The notes: a model not told the origin generated them from the sequence alone. A stretch of DNA of 64,000 nucleotides from Suilimivivens sp964393865 (GCA_964393865.1 CAYMUW010000001.1:83257-147256); one strand, 5' to 3'. Counted from the first letter of the stretch, positions 34,384-43,961 are shown. Translations and numbers: made by a program.

Positions 34384-35538
34384 ATGCGAATAGATTCCAG
34401 CAGCATAGGAATGGAATCCGCCAGAGCTTATTCTTCTGTTTCGGGAAGAATAACCAAATTTACAATAACAAACGGAAGGCAGAGCCTTGAGGACGGAACC
34501 GGAGCTCTGTTTGGAAATCTGCTTGGCGCCGACGTAGAGGATGAGAATACGCAGGCCAGGGAAAAGGAAAATCCTGATGAGGATTTGAGAAGCCGCTTAG
34601 AGGAGATGCAAAACAAGATTCGTACCTTTAATACGGGAAGCATCAGAACGATAGATGTGCAGGAAGCCCAAAAGCAGCTTCAGGATATCCGTCAGCAGTG
34701 CATTATTTTTCTGATGAATATTCTTTTTCCGGGCAGAAGAGGTAACAGTACATGGGAGCAGGCACAGTCGGAGGGAAATCAGATTACCCGAACATCCACT
34801 GCTGACGGCATTATTTCTTCTGTCGGGGTAAATGTCAAAACCTTTCAGTACTCCAGGCAGTATTACCATGAGGAAACGGAAAACACCGGCTTTACCACGC
34901 AGGGAACCGTCAAATGTGCTGACGGACGGGAGATTAATTTCAATTTAAATCTGGAGATGAGCCGCAGCTTTCAAGAGTACTATGAAGAAACGTTAAGCAT
35001 GAAGCAGGTATCCATGTGTGATCCATTGGTTATCAATCTGGATGGAAACATCGCCCAGCTTTCGGATCAGACGTTTTTGTTTGATCTTGACGGAGACGGC
35101 CAGATGGATGAGATCAACCAGCTTTCTGCCGGAAGCGGTTTTCTGGCGCTGGATAAGAACGGAGACGGTGAAATTAATGACGGCACCGAGCTGTTCGGAA
35201 CCAGTTCGGGAAATGGTTTTTCGGACCTTGCCGCTTATGACGAGGATCACAACGGCTTTATCGACGAGGGTGATGCAATATGGGATAAGCTGAAGATATG
35301 GGTCATGGACGAAAACGGAAACAAGCAGCTTTACTCTCTGGCAGAAAAGGGTGTGGGAGCGATCTGTCTTCAAAATGCTTCCACAGACTTTACACTTACC
35401 GGAGGAAACAATCAGACCAATGGTATGATAAGAAATACCGGAATTTTCCTTTATGAAAACGGAAATGTAGGAACCGTGCAGCATGTGGATCTGGCATTGC
35501 ACGGAAAGGAGGATACCGGATTAAACATGGTGGTATAA
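34384..35538 (+). CDS. EF-hand-like calcium-loop protein, sigma-D-type promoter
   Basis: A 384-residue protein without signal peptide or transmembrane helix. The first 100 residues are polar, with SIGMESARAYSSVSGR at the start. From about 230 there are three acidic loops of the DxDGDG kind: DLDGDGQMDE (234), DKNGDGEIND (257) and DEDHNGFIDE (286), which probably bind calcium. AAGGAGG precedes the ATG. I know of no characterised homologue. The upstream sigma-28 promoter suggests expression with late flagellar or motility genes, and a role in or on the motile cell is inference. The next gene, spoIID, starts 48 bases later. Confidence 0.7.
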   Translation: MRIDSSSIGMESARAYSSVSGRITKFTITNGRQSLEDGTGALFGNLLGADVEDENTQAREKENPDEDLRSRLEEMQNKIRTFNTGSIRTIDVQEAQKQLQDIRQQCIIFLMNILFPGRRGNSTWEQAQSEGNQITRTSTADGIISSVGVNVKTFQYSRQYYHEETENTGFTTQGTVKCADGREINFNLNLEMSRSFQEYYEETLSMKQVSMCDPLVINLDGNIAQLSDQTFLFDLDGDGQMDEINQLSAGSGFLALDKNGDGEINDGTELFGTSSGNGFSDLAAYDEDHNGFIDEGDAIWDKLKIWVMDENGNKQLYSLAEKGVGAICLQNASTDFTLTGGNNQTNGMIRNTGIFLYENGNVGTVQHVDLALHGKEDTGLNMVV

Positions 35539-35585
35539 AGGTATTACCGGAGGCGCCTTTACATAGAATATGACAGAGGTGTCTT

Positions 35586-36590
35586 ATGAAAAAACTTAGA
35601 GTCTTTCAAACTGTCAAAAGAAGGAGAATCGTACCCGGATTTTCATTGAAAAATCTTGGTACGGTTCTTTTGTTTTTATTTTTTGTTCCCTATCTGCTGG
35701 CTTTTCTGTTCGGCAATGTGCAGAGCACAGACAGGGATACGGAAACGGCCAGCATAGAGAGCCGCCTGCAAAGCGGTCATGAGTATGTATATAATTTAAC
35801 CTCTTTCGGGAAGGAACGCATTCCCCTTGAGACCTATGTGGCGGATAAGCTGGCGAGGTGCATGGATACGGGCTATGAAACGGAAGCGCTGAAGGCTCAG
35901 GCGGTAGTAATCCGGTCAGGCCTTCTGGCCAAACAGGAAATGTCGGGCGAAGGCGGGGATATTGTGATGGAGGATGCGGAATACGGAAGCGGGACGCTTA
36001 CCGGAAATGTTATGCAGGCGGTGGCGGAGACAGCAGGCGTATATCTCTCCTATGAGGGAAAGCCTGTAAACGCACCTTATTTTGCGGTCAGCAATGGGGC
36101 TACAAGAGACGGGGAAGAACTGGGACTTTCGGAGTATCCGTATTTGAAAAGGGTGTTGTGCGACAGAGATTTTCTTTCTCCCGATTATTCGGAAACGGTA
36201 AGCTTTCACGAGAAGGAATTTGAAAAAATATGGCAGCAGTGCACCGGATATCCGGTCACGGAGGAGGAGATCACACAAAATGAAAAGGTACGGGTGGAAA
36301 AAGAGGAACCGGATATAACACTTTATCGGGACAGCGCAGGGTATGTGCTGTGCGCTGAAAGGGATGGAAAGTTTGTATCGGGGGAACAGATGCGTACGAA
36401 TTTTTATCTGCCGTCGGCAAGCTTTCATCTGGAAAAGGAGAACAGTGAGATCTGCTTTGTTGTAAGGGGAATGGGGCACGGAATTGGAATGAGCCAGTTT
36501 GCAGCCAATGAAATGGCAAAGGAAGGAGAGGATTATGTCACAATATTAAATTATTTTTTTCAGGATACAACAATTTCAAAATTTGAATAA
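35586..36590 (+). CDS. spoIID: SpoIID-like peptidoglycan lytic transglycosylase domain protein
   Basis: A 334-residue protein with one N-terminal transmembrane helix (LGTVLLFLFFVPYLLAFLF, 24-42) and an extracytosolic SpoIID domain. Diagnostic parts are IPLETYVADKLARCM, ETEALKAQAVVIRS, APYFAVSNGATRDG and the C-terminal GMGHGIGMSQFAANEMA. SpoIID degrades septal peptidoglycan during engulfment. In Bacillus the motif after LExYV reads (A/S)EMP, whose Glu is the proposed catalytic acid; here the aligned position is Cys92, so chemistry may differ. spoIIQ follows, as expected for an engulfment locus. AGAGGTG precedes the ATG. Confidence 0.87.
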   Translation: MKKLRVFQTVKRRRIVPGFSLKNLGTVLLFLFFVPYLLAFLFGNVQSTDRDTETASIESRLQSGHEYVYNLTSFGKERIPLETYVADKLARCMDTGYETEALKAQAVVIRSGLLAKQEMSGEGGDIVMEDAEYGSGTLTGNVMQAVAETAGVYLSYEGKPVNAPYFAVSNGATRDGEELGLSEYPYLKRVLCDRDFLSPDYSETVSFHEKEFEKIWQQCTGYPVTEEEITQNEKVRVEKEEPDITLYRDSAGYVLCAERDGKFVSGEQMRTNFYLPSASFHLEKENSEICFVVRGMGHGIGMSQFAANEMAKEGEDYVTILNYFFQDTTISKFE

Positions 36591-36666
36591 AGAAGGAAAA
36601 AGGGGCAAAACTAACCATAAGATTTATCACACACTTGCAGGAGAAGAAAGGAGCAAGGATATAAAG

Positions 36667-37569
36667 ATGAGAAGAAGAGGTAGAAGAAGTTTTTCAAAAG
36701 AACGTTTTCTTATGGTTGCCTCATCCGTACTGGTTTTGGGGTCGTTGACGGTTACGGGATTGTGGCTGGGGAAAGATAATAATCAGCAGGATGAAGGTTA
36801 TGTGGTGGACTTAAGCACCATTGAAAATAATACAGCCACAGGTTTTGCCCAGGACGGCGATACGCAGCTTGCGGAGAATATTTCAAAAGAGGCCTCCCTA
36901 GCGGATGACCTTGACTATGATCCCAGTTTTCAGGAAACAAATTCACAAAAGGTAGAAAATCCGGATCAATCCGGAAGTGAAAGCATGTCGGAGGGAGCCG
37001 AAGAAAACATGAGCCAGCAGGACGAAGGCAGTGAGAAGGAAGAGGGCAGCACCGATCAGGCATCCGGGGCAGCAGGACAGAATGAGGCAGAGGACGAGGA
37101 AAGTACACAGAAGGATACTCCGGCTCTTTCCACGGCAATGCAGCCGGCCTTAACCTTTAGCGATTCAGATACACTGGTATGGCCTATTGTGGGAAATATT
37201 TTGATTAACTACAGTATGGATAAAACAGTATATTTTCCTACTTTGCAGCAGTATAAATACAATCCGGCCATTATCATTCAGGCTAACGAAGGCGATCTGA
37301 TTACGGCAGCCTCTGCAGGAAAGGTAATCAGTGTTTTCAGTGATCCCCAGATCGGAAACGCTGTCACCATGGAGCTGGGAGGCGGTTATGAGGTTACCTA
37401 TGGACAGCTTGCCAATATTCTGGTTTCGGAAGGAAGCTACGTGGCAGCCGGTGACATTATTGCGGAGGTAGCAGCTCCCACCAGATATTACAGCGTGGAG
37501 GGCACCAATGTATATTTTAAGCTGACCAAGGACGGTGAACCGGTCAATCCGATGACGAAACTGAATTAG
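36667..37569 (+). CDS. spoIIQ: SpoIIQ-like protein with degenerate M23 (LytM) domain
   Basis: A 300-residue protein. It has a basic N-terminus, one transmembrane helix (FLMVASSVLVLGSLTVTGLWL), a 100-residue Glu/Ser-rich spacer and a C-terminal M23 fold (about 180-300). The M23 zinc motifs are absent: the HxH region reads YEVTYGQLANI, so it should not cut peptidoglycan. Bacillus SpoIIQ is likewise catalytically dead and forms a channel with SpoIIIAH between forespore and mother cell. The start at 36667 is chosen for its position before the helix and the AAGGA-rich upstream; an upstream in-frame ATG at 36583 overlaps spoIID. It follows spoIID, as in Clostridioides. Confidence 0.85.
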   Translation: MRRRGRRSFSKERFLMVASSVLVLGSLTVTGLWLGKDNNQQDEGYVVDLSTIENNTATGFAQDGDTQLAENISKEASLADDLDYDPSFQETNSQKVENPDQSGSESMSEGAEENMSQQDEGSEKEEGSTDQASGAAGQNEAEDEESTQKDTPALSTAMQPALTFSDSDTLVWPIVGNILINYSMDKTVYFPTLQQYKYNPAIIIQANEGDLITAASAGKVISVFSDPQIGNAVTMELGGGYEVTYGQLANILVSEGSYVAAGDIIAEVAAPTRYYSVEGTNVYFKLTKDGEPVNPMTKLN

Positions 37570-37589
37570 AGACGGAGAGAATAACAGGA

Positions 37590-38792
37590 ATGATTTATAT
37601 TATTGGCGGTAAAATCATAACAATGACTGGTGAAATATGGGAAAAGGGTTATCTTTGCATTGAAAAGGGAAAGATAGCGGCATTGGGGCCTATGGAAAAT
37701 GGAGCCCCTTTTCCTTTGCCTGAGGGAGATCAGGTGCAGGTTATCAATGCGCTGGGGCATTTGGTTCTTCCCGGGTTTGTGGAAGCCCATTGCCATATGG
37801 GAATCACCGAGGAGAAAAAAGGCATGGAGGGCGATGACTGCAATGAGACCACTGACCCCGTTACGCCCCAGCTTCGGGCACTGGACGCAATCAATCCCAT
37901 GGATGCGGCTTTTGACGATGCCGTAAGGGCAGGAATCACCTCCGCAATGATTGGGCCGGGAAGCGCCAATGTGGTGGGAGGAACCTTTTCCTTTTTGAAG
38001 ACCCACGGGAGAACCATTGACGATATGGTGGTCTTATCTCCAGCAGCAATGAAGGTTGCCTTTGGGGAAAATCCCAAGGTGAATTATTCCGGGCAGGGAA
38101 AATCACCGGCAACGAGAATGGCAATTGCAGCTATGCTGCGGGAAGAGCTTTTTAAGGCCCGGCAGTATTATGATAAGAAATGCGGGGGACTGAAAAAGGC
38201 GGATGAGAATTTTCACTATGAAGCATGGGTCCCGGTGTTTGAAAAGAATATTCCTTTAAAGGCACATGTGCACCGGGCGGATGATATTCAGACCGCCATA
38301 CGGATTGCCAAAGAATATGGACTTTCCATGACGCTGGATCATTGCAGTGAAGGGCATTTGATTGCGGAAAAGGTGAAGGAGTCTGGTTTTCCCGCAATTG
38401 TGGGGCCTGATCTTGCCAGCAGAAATAAAATTGAGGTTCAGAATATGGCCTTTAAGACAGTAGGAATTTTAAATCAGGCGGGTGTAAAGACCGCTATTAC
38501 CACAGATCATCCGGTGTCCCTGATTCAGTCGCTTCCCATCTGTGCAGGTCTGGCAGCCAAATCCGGCATGGAAGAGATGGAGGCGCTTAAGTCTATTACC
38601 ATCTATCCTGCGCAAATCTGCGGTGTGGATAAGCGTGTAGGCTCTCTGAAGGCAGGGAAGGATGCCGATATTGTAATCTTTGATGATTTTCCGCTTAAAG
38701 TGGGCGCTAAAGCAATGTGCACTTTTATAGATGGGGAAATTGTCTATGCGGATGAAAGCTTTCCTTTACCTGCCTGTGAAAAAAATGTATAA
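37590..38792 (+). CDS. Amidohydrolase family protein (imidazolonepropionase-like)
   Basis: A 400-residue cytosolic metallohydrolase of the amidohydrolase superfamily. The beta-strand 1 metal motif is GFVEAHCHMG (about residues 64-73, HxH), followed by KAHVHRADDI, LDHCSEGH and TTDHPVSL, which supply the remaining His and Asp ligands. GPGSANVVGGTFSFLKTHG is typical of a prokaryotic subgroup of unknown substrate. The gene starts 20 bases after spoIIQ with a weak GGAGAG site, so it may be read from the same transcript. The exact reaction cannot be assigned. Confidence 0.82.
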   Translation: MIYIIGGKIITMTGEIWEKGYLCIEKGKIAALGPMENGAPFPLPEGDQVQVINALGHLVLPGFVEAHCHMGITEEKKGMEGDDCNETTDPVTPQLRALDAINPMDAAFDDAVRAGITSAMIGPGSANVVGGTFSFLKTHGRTIDDMVVLSPAAMKVAFGENPKVNYSGQGKSPATRMAIAAMLREELFKARQYYDKKCGGLKKADENFHYEAWVPVFEKNIPLKAHVHRADDIQTAIRIAKEYGLSMTLDHCSEGHLIAEKVKESGFPAIVGPDLASRNKIEVQNMAFKTVGILNQAGVKTAITTDHPVSLIQSLPICAGLAAKSGMEEMEALKSITIYPAQICGVDKRVGSLKAGKDADIVIFDDFPLKVGAKAMCTFIDGEIVYADESFPLPACEKNV

Positions 38793-38833
38793 TAACAGAG
38801 GTAAACAAGGAAAGGTTTAATTCAGGGAAAGCT

Positions 38834-40402
38834 ATGATTCCGTATAAGATAAAAAGGATGGTGGCTGCCGGTCTGGTTTTTCTTCTGACCGGCTGTGCCA
38901 TAATGCCTCAGGATAAGGGGACGCAGGAGGAAGAAAATATCATTACCAGCATGGAGGAAGAGCCGAAGCTTACCTATGAAGTACCGGTAAGCCGACCTAA
39001 TATTTTAATTAACCAGCTGGGGTACATAACGGACAGCACAAAGACAGCGATTTTCTGCGGGGAAGAAATGCCCCGGGTATTTCATGTTATCAGAGTCGAT
39101 ACCGGAGAGATTGTATATACCGGATATCCGGAGGATAAGGAGTATTATGACGAGACTCAGGAATATATCAGCTATGGGGATTTTTCCGATGTGACGGAGG
39201 CAGGAGCCTACTATCTTGAAGCGCCGGTGCTTGGAAGATCCTATTCTTTTGTAGTGGGAGACGACCTTTATGACCAGGTATTCCGGGAGGCCTGTCGGCA
39301 GTATTATTACAATCGGTGCGGAATGACGCTGACCACCGAATATGCGGGGGAAATGGCGCATAATGCCTGTCATACGGGAAAAGCGGTGCTCAGAGAGGAC
39401 ATTTCAATCAGTATCGATGTGAGTGGCGGCTGGCATCAGGATGAAATGGGCTCCAAGGATGTGGTGATGGCGGCCCAAAATATAGGGATTATGCTGCTTT
39501 CCTATGAATTATATCAGGAATCTTTCGGAGATGATATGGGAATTCCCGAAAGCGGAAATGGTGTCCCGGATATTCTGGATGAGATGAAATATGAGATTGA
39601 GTGGCTGCTGAAAATGCAGGATCAGACCACCGGTGCCGTGTATGAGGGAGTAACGGTTTATAATCAAAACGGGGGCAAGGGTGCTGTCTCTTATGTAGAG
39701 CCTGCAAAAATAGAATCGGCTAAGGCCTTTGCCATGGTACTTGCCAAGTTCAGTTATTTATATCAGTATTATGATACCGAATACGCAACAAATTGCTTAA
39801 AGGCGGCAGACCGGGCATGGAAATATACGGAGCTGAACGGAGGAGAGGAGACGGATGCGTGGAAGTTTGCGGCAGCGGCAGAGCTTTATCGGGCATCGGG
39901 ACAGCAAAGCTGTCATAAATTTATTACGGAATACATTTTACAGACAGACCGAAGCGGGGAACTGGATGAGGTGACCTTTCTCGGATATGTGACCTATCTT
40001 TCCACCAAGCAGCAGGTTAATTTGGATTTGTGTGAGACCATTACCGAGGAACTGATGCAGAAGGCCGAGGAGATTTCCGAGAATGCAAGAAGCTCTGTTT
40101 ACCTTGTTGAGGAAGGAGAAGGACAGGAGCATAATCAGACTCTCCTTCAGAATATGATGTATTTGACTATGGTGGACTATATGATTTCCAATCACGAGTA
40201 TGAAACCGTGATTGAAAATCACCTGCATTATCTTATGGGGAGAAACAGGCAGGCGGTCAGTTATATCGATGATGTGGGAGAAAATAATTACAGGCAGATC
40301 GATGAAGGTCTGGGAATTATGAAGAAGTTTGATGCAGACAGTAAGCTGATTTTTATGCTGAGTGAAATTGTGGGAAACCATAGACAGGAATCTGCAAAGT
40401 GA
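38834..40402 (+). CDS. GH9-like lipoprotein with altered catalytic motif
   Basis: A 522-residue surface lipoprotein: signal peptide with lipobox LLTGC (Cys21), an Ig-like cellulase N-terminal domain (50-140), then a GH9 (alpha6/alpha6) domain. Family landmarks kept are NILINQLGY, CRQYYYNRCGM, SGNGVPDILDEMKYEIEWLL and HYLMGRNRQAV. The catalytic-base segment, normally GGWxDAGDxGKY, reads SGGWHQDEMGSKDV (197-210), lacking the DAGD pair, and no C-terminal NEVAI-type block with the catalytic Glu is seen. It may be a glycan-binding or differently acting protein rather than a cellulase. It follows the amidohydrolase gene by 41 bases. Confidence 0.8.
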   Translation: MIPYKIKRMVAAGLVFLLTGCAIMPQDKGTQEEENIITSMEEEPKLTYEVPVSRPNILINQLGYITDSTKTAIFCGEEMPRVFHVIRVDTGEIVYTGYPEDKEYYDETQEYISYGDFSDVTEAGAYYLEAPVLGRSYSFVVGDDLYDQVFREACRQYYYNRCGMTLTTEYAGEMAHNACHTGKAVLREDISISIDVSGGWHQDEMGSKDVVMAAQNIGIMLLSYELYQESFGDDMGIPESGNGVPDILDEMKYEIEWLLKMQDQTTGAVYEGVTVYNQNGGKGAVSYVEPAKIESAKAFAMVLAKFSYLYQYYDTEYATNCLKAADRAWKYTELNGGEETDAWKFAAAAELYRASGQQSCHKFITEYILQTDRSGELDEVTFLGYVTYLSTKQQVNLDLCETITEELMQKAEEISENARSSVYLVEEGEGQEHNQTLLQNMMYLTMVDYMISNHEYETVIENHLHYLMGRNRQAVSYIDDVGENNYRQIDEGLGIMKKFDADSKLIFMLSEIVGNHRQESAK

Positions 40403-40535
40403 GATTACAGCATTTTTTGCAAGGAGAATGCCAGTATATCCCCTTACATCAGGCAGAATGATGCGATAAAATGAATATAAAAAAGTAAATTTTTTAATGG
40501 GTGATGTTCATTTTTTGAACGGAAAGGATGCAGTC

Positions 40536-41576
40536 ATGAAAATTGTTGTGTTGGCAGGAGGCATCAGCACGGAAAGGGATGTCTCGCTTAGTTCGGGAAC
40601 CATGATATACCGGGCATTGAAGGAAAGGGGACACCGGGCGATTCTGTTGGATGTATATTTGGGATATGAATGGGAGGATGCCGGTCAGAATTTGGAAAAT
40701 ATTTTTGATACAGAAAAGGATTGGGCCGGTGCATTTGGCACCATTGCCGAGAAAAATCCCGATATAGAACAGATCAAGGCTATGCGTCCTGACGGAGAAA
40801 AGAATTTCTTCGGACCCAATGTAATTGCACTTTGTCAGGCAGCAGATGTGGTATTTATGGCCCTTCATGGAGAAAACGGAGAGAACGGGAAGATACAGGC
40901 CTGCTTTGACTTGATGGGAATTACCTACACCGGCACCGATTATGTCAGCTCTGCGCTGGCAATGGATAAAGGGATTACCAAGGAACTGTTTGCTGTTCAC
41001 GGAGTTCCCTCACCCTGCGGCTTTCGTTTGAAGAAAGGACAAAAGCCGGAGAAAGAAGCAGTATTTCCCTGTATTGTAAAGGCGTGCTGCGGAGGCTCCA
41101 GTGTGGGTGTGAGTATTGCCTTTCGTGAAGAGGATTATGAAAAAGCCCTTGCGGAAGCCTTTGCCTATGATGATGAGGTGATTGTGGAGCAGTACATCAA
41201 GGGACGTGAATTTTCGGTAGGCGTAATGGACGGCAAGGCTCTGCCGGTTATTGAAATAGCGCCTCTTACAGGCTTTTATGATTATAAAAATAAATATCAG
41301 CCGGGGTCTACCGTCGAAACCTGTCCTGCCGATCTGTCGGAGGATAAAACCAGGGAGATTCAGGGCTATGCCGAAAAAGCATTTACTGCTCTCAGACTTA
41401 AGAACTATGCCAGAATGGATTTTATGATGAGTGAGAGGGGAGAGGTATTTTGTCTGGAGGCCAATACCCTTCCCGGTATGACGCCTACCTCCCTTTTGCC
41501 ACAGGAGGCGGCAGCTTTGGGAATGAATTTTGGGGAGCTGTGTGAGAAAATATTGGAGACTGCACTGGCGAAATAG
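40536..41576 (+). CDS. ddl: D-alanine-D-alanine ligase
   Basis: A 346-residue ATP-grasp enzyme making D-Ala-D-Ala for peptidoglycan in the cytosol. The N-terminus MKIVVLAGGISTERDVSLSS, the ATP-binding KACCGGSSVGVS and the C-terminal ARMDFMMSERGEVFCLEANT with TLPGMTPTSLLP are diagnostic. The ATG at 40536 has GGAAAGGAT upstream and fits the family's start; an in-frame ATG 39 bases earlier is rejected. murF follows after 39 bases, so the two consecutive enzymes of the pathway share a transcript. Confidence 0.94.
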   Translation: MKIVVLAGGISTERDVSLSSGTMIYRALKERGHRAILLDVYLGYEWEDAGQNLENIFDTEKDWAGAFGTIAEKNPDIEQIKAMRPDGEKNFFGPNVIALCQAADVVFMALHGENGENGKIQACFDLMGITYTGTDYVSSALAMDKGITKELFAVHGVPSPCGFRLKKGQKPEKEAVFPCIVKACCGGSSVGVSIAFREEDYEKALAEAFAYDDEVIVEQYIKGREFSVGVMDGKALPVIEIAPLTGFYDYKNKYQPGSTVETCPADLSEDKTREIQGYAEKAFTALRLKNYARMDFMMSERGEVFCLEANTLPGMTPTSLLPQEAAALGMNFGELCEKILETALAK

Positions 41577-41615
41577 GAAAAGAATTTTCAGGTATGGGAA
41601 AGGCTGGTTACTAAT

Positions 41616-43022
41616 ATGAAAAATATGACGCTTTTCAATATGGCTAAGGCCTGTGGAGGAGTTCTGCATGGTTTGGATGCAGCCTTGGGTGAGGCGGCCG
41701 CACAGGAGGCCTCCTGCGTGGTGATAGACTCGCGTAAAATAGGTAAGGGTGGAGTTTTTATTGCCACCAAAGGCGAAAGAGTAGATGGACACAGCTTTAT
41801 TCCCGCAGTGGAAGAGATGGGAGCCATGGGGGTGATCTGTGAGCGAAAGCCGGAGAAGATAGGGATACCCTATATTCTGGTGGAGGATTCCTTTCAGGCT
41901 CTTAAGGATGTGGCGGAGTTTTACAGAAAGCAGCTGGATATTCAGGTGATTGGGATAACCGGCAGCGTGGGTAAGACCAGCACCAAGGAATTTATTGCAT
42001 CAGTGCTTTCACAAAAATACCGGGTATTGAAAACCCAGGGCAATTTTAACAATGAGATCGGACTTCCCCTTACGGTACTTTCGATCGGTGAGGAGCATCA
42101 GGCTGCTGTTCTTGAAATGGGGATCAGTGATTTCGGGGAAATGCACAGGCTGAGTAAAATTGCAAAGCCGGATATTTGCGTCATGACCAATATCGGTCAG
42201 TGCCACTTGGAAAACCTGGGATCAAGAGAAGGAATTTTAAAGGCCAAATCCGAGATTTTTGATTTTATGAACCCGGAAGGGTATGTGTTTGTAAACGGAG
42301 ATGACGATCAGCTTGTAAAGGCTTCCCCAAAGATTAGTCATGCGCCCATCCGGTTTGGCCGCGGTACTTCAAATGATATCTTTGCCTCGGATGTGATCAG
42401 TAAGGGACTTTTCGGAACCCATGCCGTTATTCATGGATTTTTACAGGTGTTTCCCGTTGAGATTCCTTTGCCCGGCGAGCACATGGTATGGAATGCCTTA
42501 GCTGCAGCGGGAGTAGGATTTCAGATGGGGCTTAAGCCTGAGGAAATTAAGCAGGGAATTGCGGATGTAAAGGCGGTAGGCGGACGCAGCAATGTGATGG
42601 CACTTTCCGACTATACACTGATCGATGACTGCTATAATGCCAATCCCGCTTCCATGAAAGCTGCTATTGATCTTCTTTCCACTGCATTGGGGCGAAAGGC
42701 AGCAATTTTGGGCGACATGTTTGAGCTTGGAGCGGATGAGAAGCGCCTTCACGGAGAAATCGGCGCTTATGCGGTAGAAAAGAAAATTGATGTATTGATC
42801 TGTACGGGAGACCTTGCACATTGTATGTATGAGCAGGCCGAACTGAAAAAGAAAGAGGAAAACAGCGCTGCGGAGCTGTATTATTTTCCTGACAGAGACA
42901 AAGTGTTATCGGCTTTGCCGGGCATTTTAAAAAAGCAGGATACCATTCTGATTAAAGCATCCCATGGAATGCAGTTTGAAAAAGTAGTGGAAGTTCTTGC
43001 CAAAACCTCTTTCGTGATTTAA
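41616..43022 (+). CDS. murF: UDP-N-acetylmuramoyl-tripeptide:D-alanyl-D-alanine ligase
   Basis: A 468-residue Mur ligase that joins D-Ala-D-Ala to the UDP-MurNAc tripeptide. The P-loop is GITGSVGKTSTKEF, the second domain starts near FNNEIGLPLT, and DDCYNANPASMKAAI is the MurF-specific segment of the C-terminal domain. It acts directly on the product of the ddl gene just upstream. Length is normal. Confidence 0.94.
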   Translation: MKNMTLFNMAKACGGVLHGLDAALGEAAAQEASCVVIDSRKIGKGGVFIATKGERVDGHSFIPAVEEMGAMGVICERKPEKIGIPYILVEDSFQALKDVAEFYRKQLDIQVIGITGSVGKTSTKEFIASVLSQKYRVLKTQGNFNNEIGLPLTVLSIGEEHQAAVLEMGISDFGEMHRLSKIAKPDICVMTNIGQCHLENLGSREGILKAKSEIFDFMNPEGYVFVNGDDDQLVKASPKISHAPIRFGRGTSNDIFASDVISKGLFGTHAVIHGFLQVFPVEIPLPGEHMVWNALAAAGVGFQMGLKPEEIKQGIADVKAVGGRSNVMALSDYTLIDDCYNANPASMKAAIDLLSTALGRKAAILGDMFELGADEKRLHGEIGAYAVEKKIDVLICTGDLAHCMYEQAELKKKEENSAAELYYFPDRDKVLSALPGILKKQDTILIKASHGMQFEKVVEVLAKTSFVI

Positions 43023-43060
43023 ACTTATAAATACCGAAAAATTTTCTTTGGAGTGAACAT

Positions 43061-43828
43061 ATGATACGGTTTATTTTAGTAGCTTGTTTTGTTGTTTTAT
43101 TTTTGGTATTGAGTATTCCTCTTCTGATTACGGAATGGATTATCGGAAAATATAACATGGATTTAAAAAACCGAAGCTCCCTTGCAATTGTCAACTGGGC
43201 TTTTCGCTGCTGTCTGTTCTTATCGGGCACCAGGGTCATTGTGAGAGGCGAGGAGAATGTGCCTAAGGATTGTCCGGTTTTGTATATCGGAAACCACAGA
43301 AGCTATTTTGACATTTTGATTACCTATGTGCGTGTTCCCAGACCTACGGGCTATATTGCCAAGAAGGAGATGCTGAGATACCCGCTTCTGGTAAACTGGA
43401 TGAAAAATCTTCACTGTCTGTTTCTTGACAGAAAGGATGTGAAGCAGGGTCTTAAGATTATTCTGGAGGCCATTGAAAAGGTGAAATCCGGCATTTCCAT
43501 TTGTATCTTCCCGGAGGGAACCAGAAATAAAGTTAATCATACCTTTATGGAGTTTCACGAAGGAAGCTTTAAAATTGCCGCCAAGACAGGCTGCCCCATT
43601 GTGCCTATGACGATTTACAATTCGGCGGATATTTTTGAGGATCATCTTCCTAAGATCAGAAAGACGACCGTTATCCTTGAGTATGGCGAGCCTATTTATA
43701 TGAAAGAGCTCCCCAAGGAAGAGCAGAAGAAAATCGGGGCGTATACACAGAATATTATTAAGGAAAGATATTTTAAGATCAAGGAGGAGGCAGAGTCTGC
43801 CAAATCAAAGGAATGCAGTTCCGTATAA
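43061..43828 (+). CDS. plsC: 1-acyl-sn-glycerol-3-phosphate acyltransferase
   Basis: A 255-residue membrane-associated acyltransferase of phosphatidic acid synthesis. An N-terminal hydrophobic helix (FILVACFVVLFLVLSIPLLI) is followed by the catalytic YIGNHRSYFDI (NHx4D) and the glycerol-phosphate motif FPEGTRNK. It follows murF by 38 bases, suggesting co-transcription. The 3' end overlaps the tail of the leftover tetR fragment on the other strand. Confidence 0.92.
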   Translation: MIRFILVACFVVLFLVLSIPLLITEWIIGKYNMDLKNRSSLAIVNWAFRCCLFLSGTRVIVRGEENVPKDCPVLYIGNHRSYFDILITYVRVPRPTGYIAKKEMLRYPLLVNWMKNLHCLFLDRKDVKQGLKIILEAIEKVKSGISICIFPEGTRNKVNHTFMEFHEGSFKIAAKTGCPIVPMTIYNSADIFEDHLPKIRKTTVILEYGEPIYMKELPKEEQKKIGAYTQNIIKERYFKIKEEAESAKSKECSSV

Positions 43829-43961
43829 TTTGTGCAATCTTTTCCTCGCTCTCCTGGCATCCGGTGTCTACCCACTGCTTTAGTATCATGGTAAGACCTG
43901 CCTGAAAACCGATGAAATAAAGCATCATTTCAGACTCGCTTGTGATACCGGCCTTTTGGCA
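43779..43961 (-). pseudogene. TetR-family regulator, C-terminal remnant
   Basis: On the minus strand about 60 residues read KAGITSESEMMLYFIGFQAG and on through LKQWVDTGCQESEEKIAQII, ending NCIPL. This is the C-terminal ligand-domain end of a TetR-type repressor. Upstream of 43961 the frame enters antisense MATE sequence; the DNA-binding domain is missing. Repressors of this kind usually lie divergent to a MATE pump, and the MATE remnant begins exactly here, so one deletion appears to have removed the shared promoter and both 5' ends. Confidence 0.65.
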
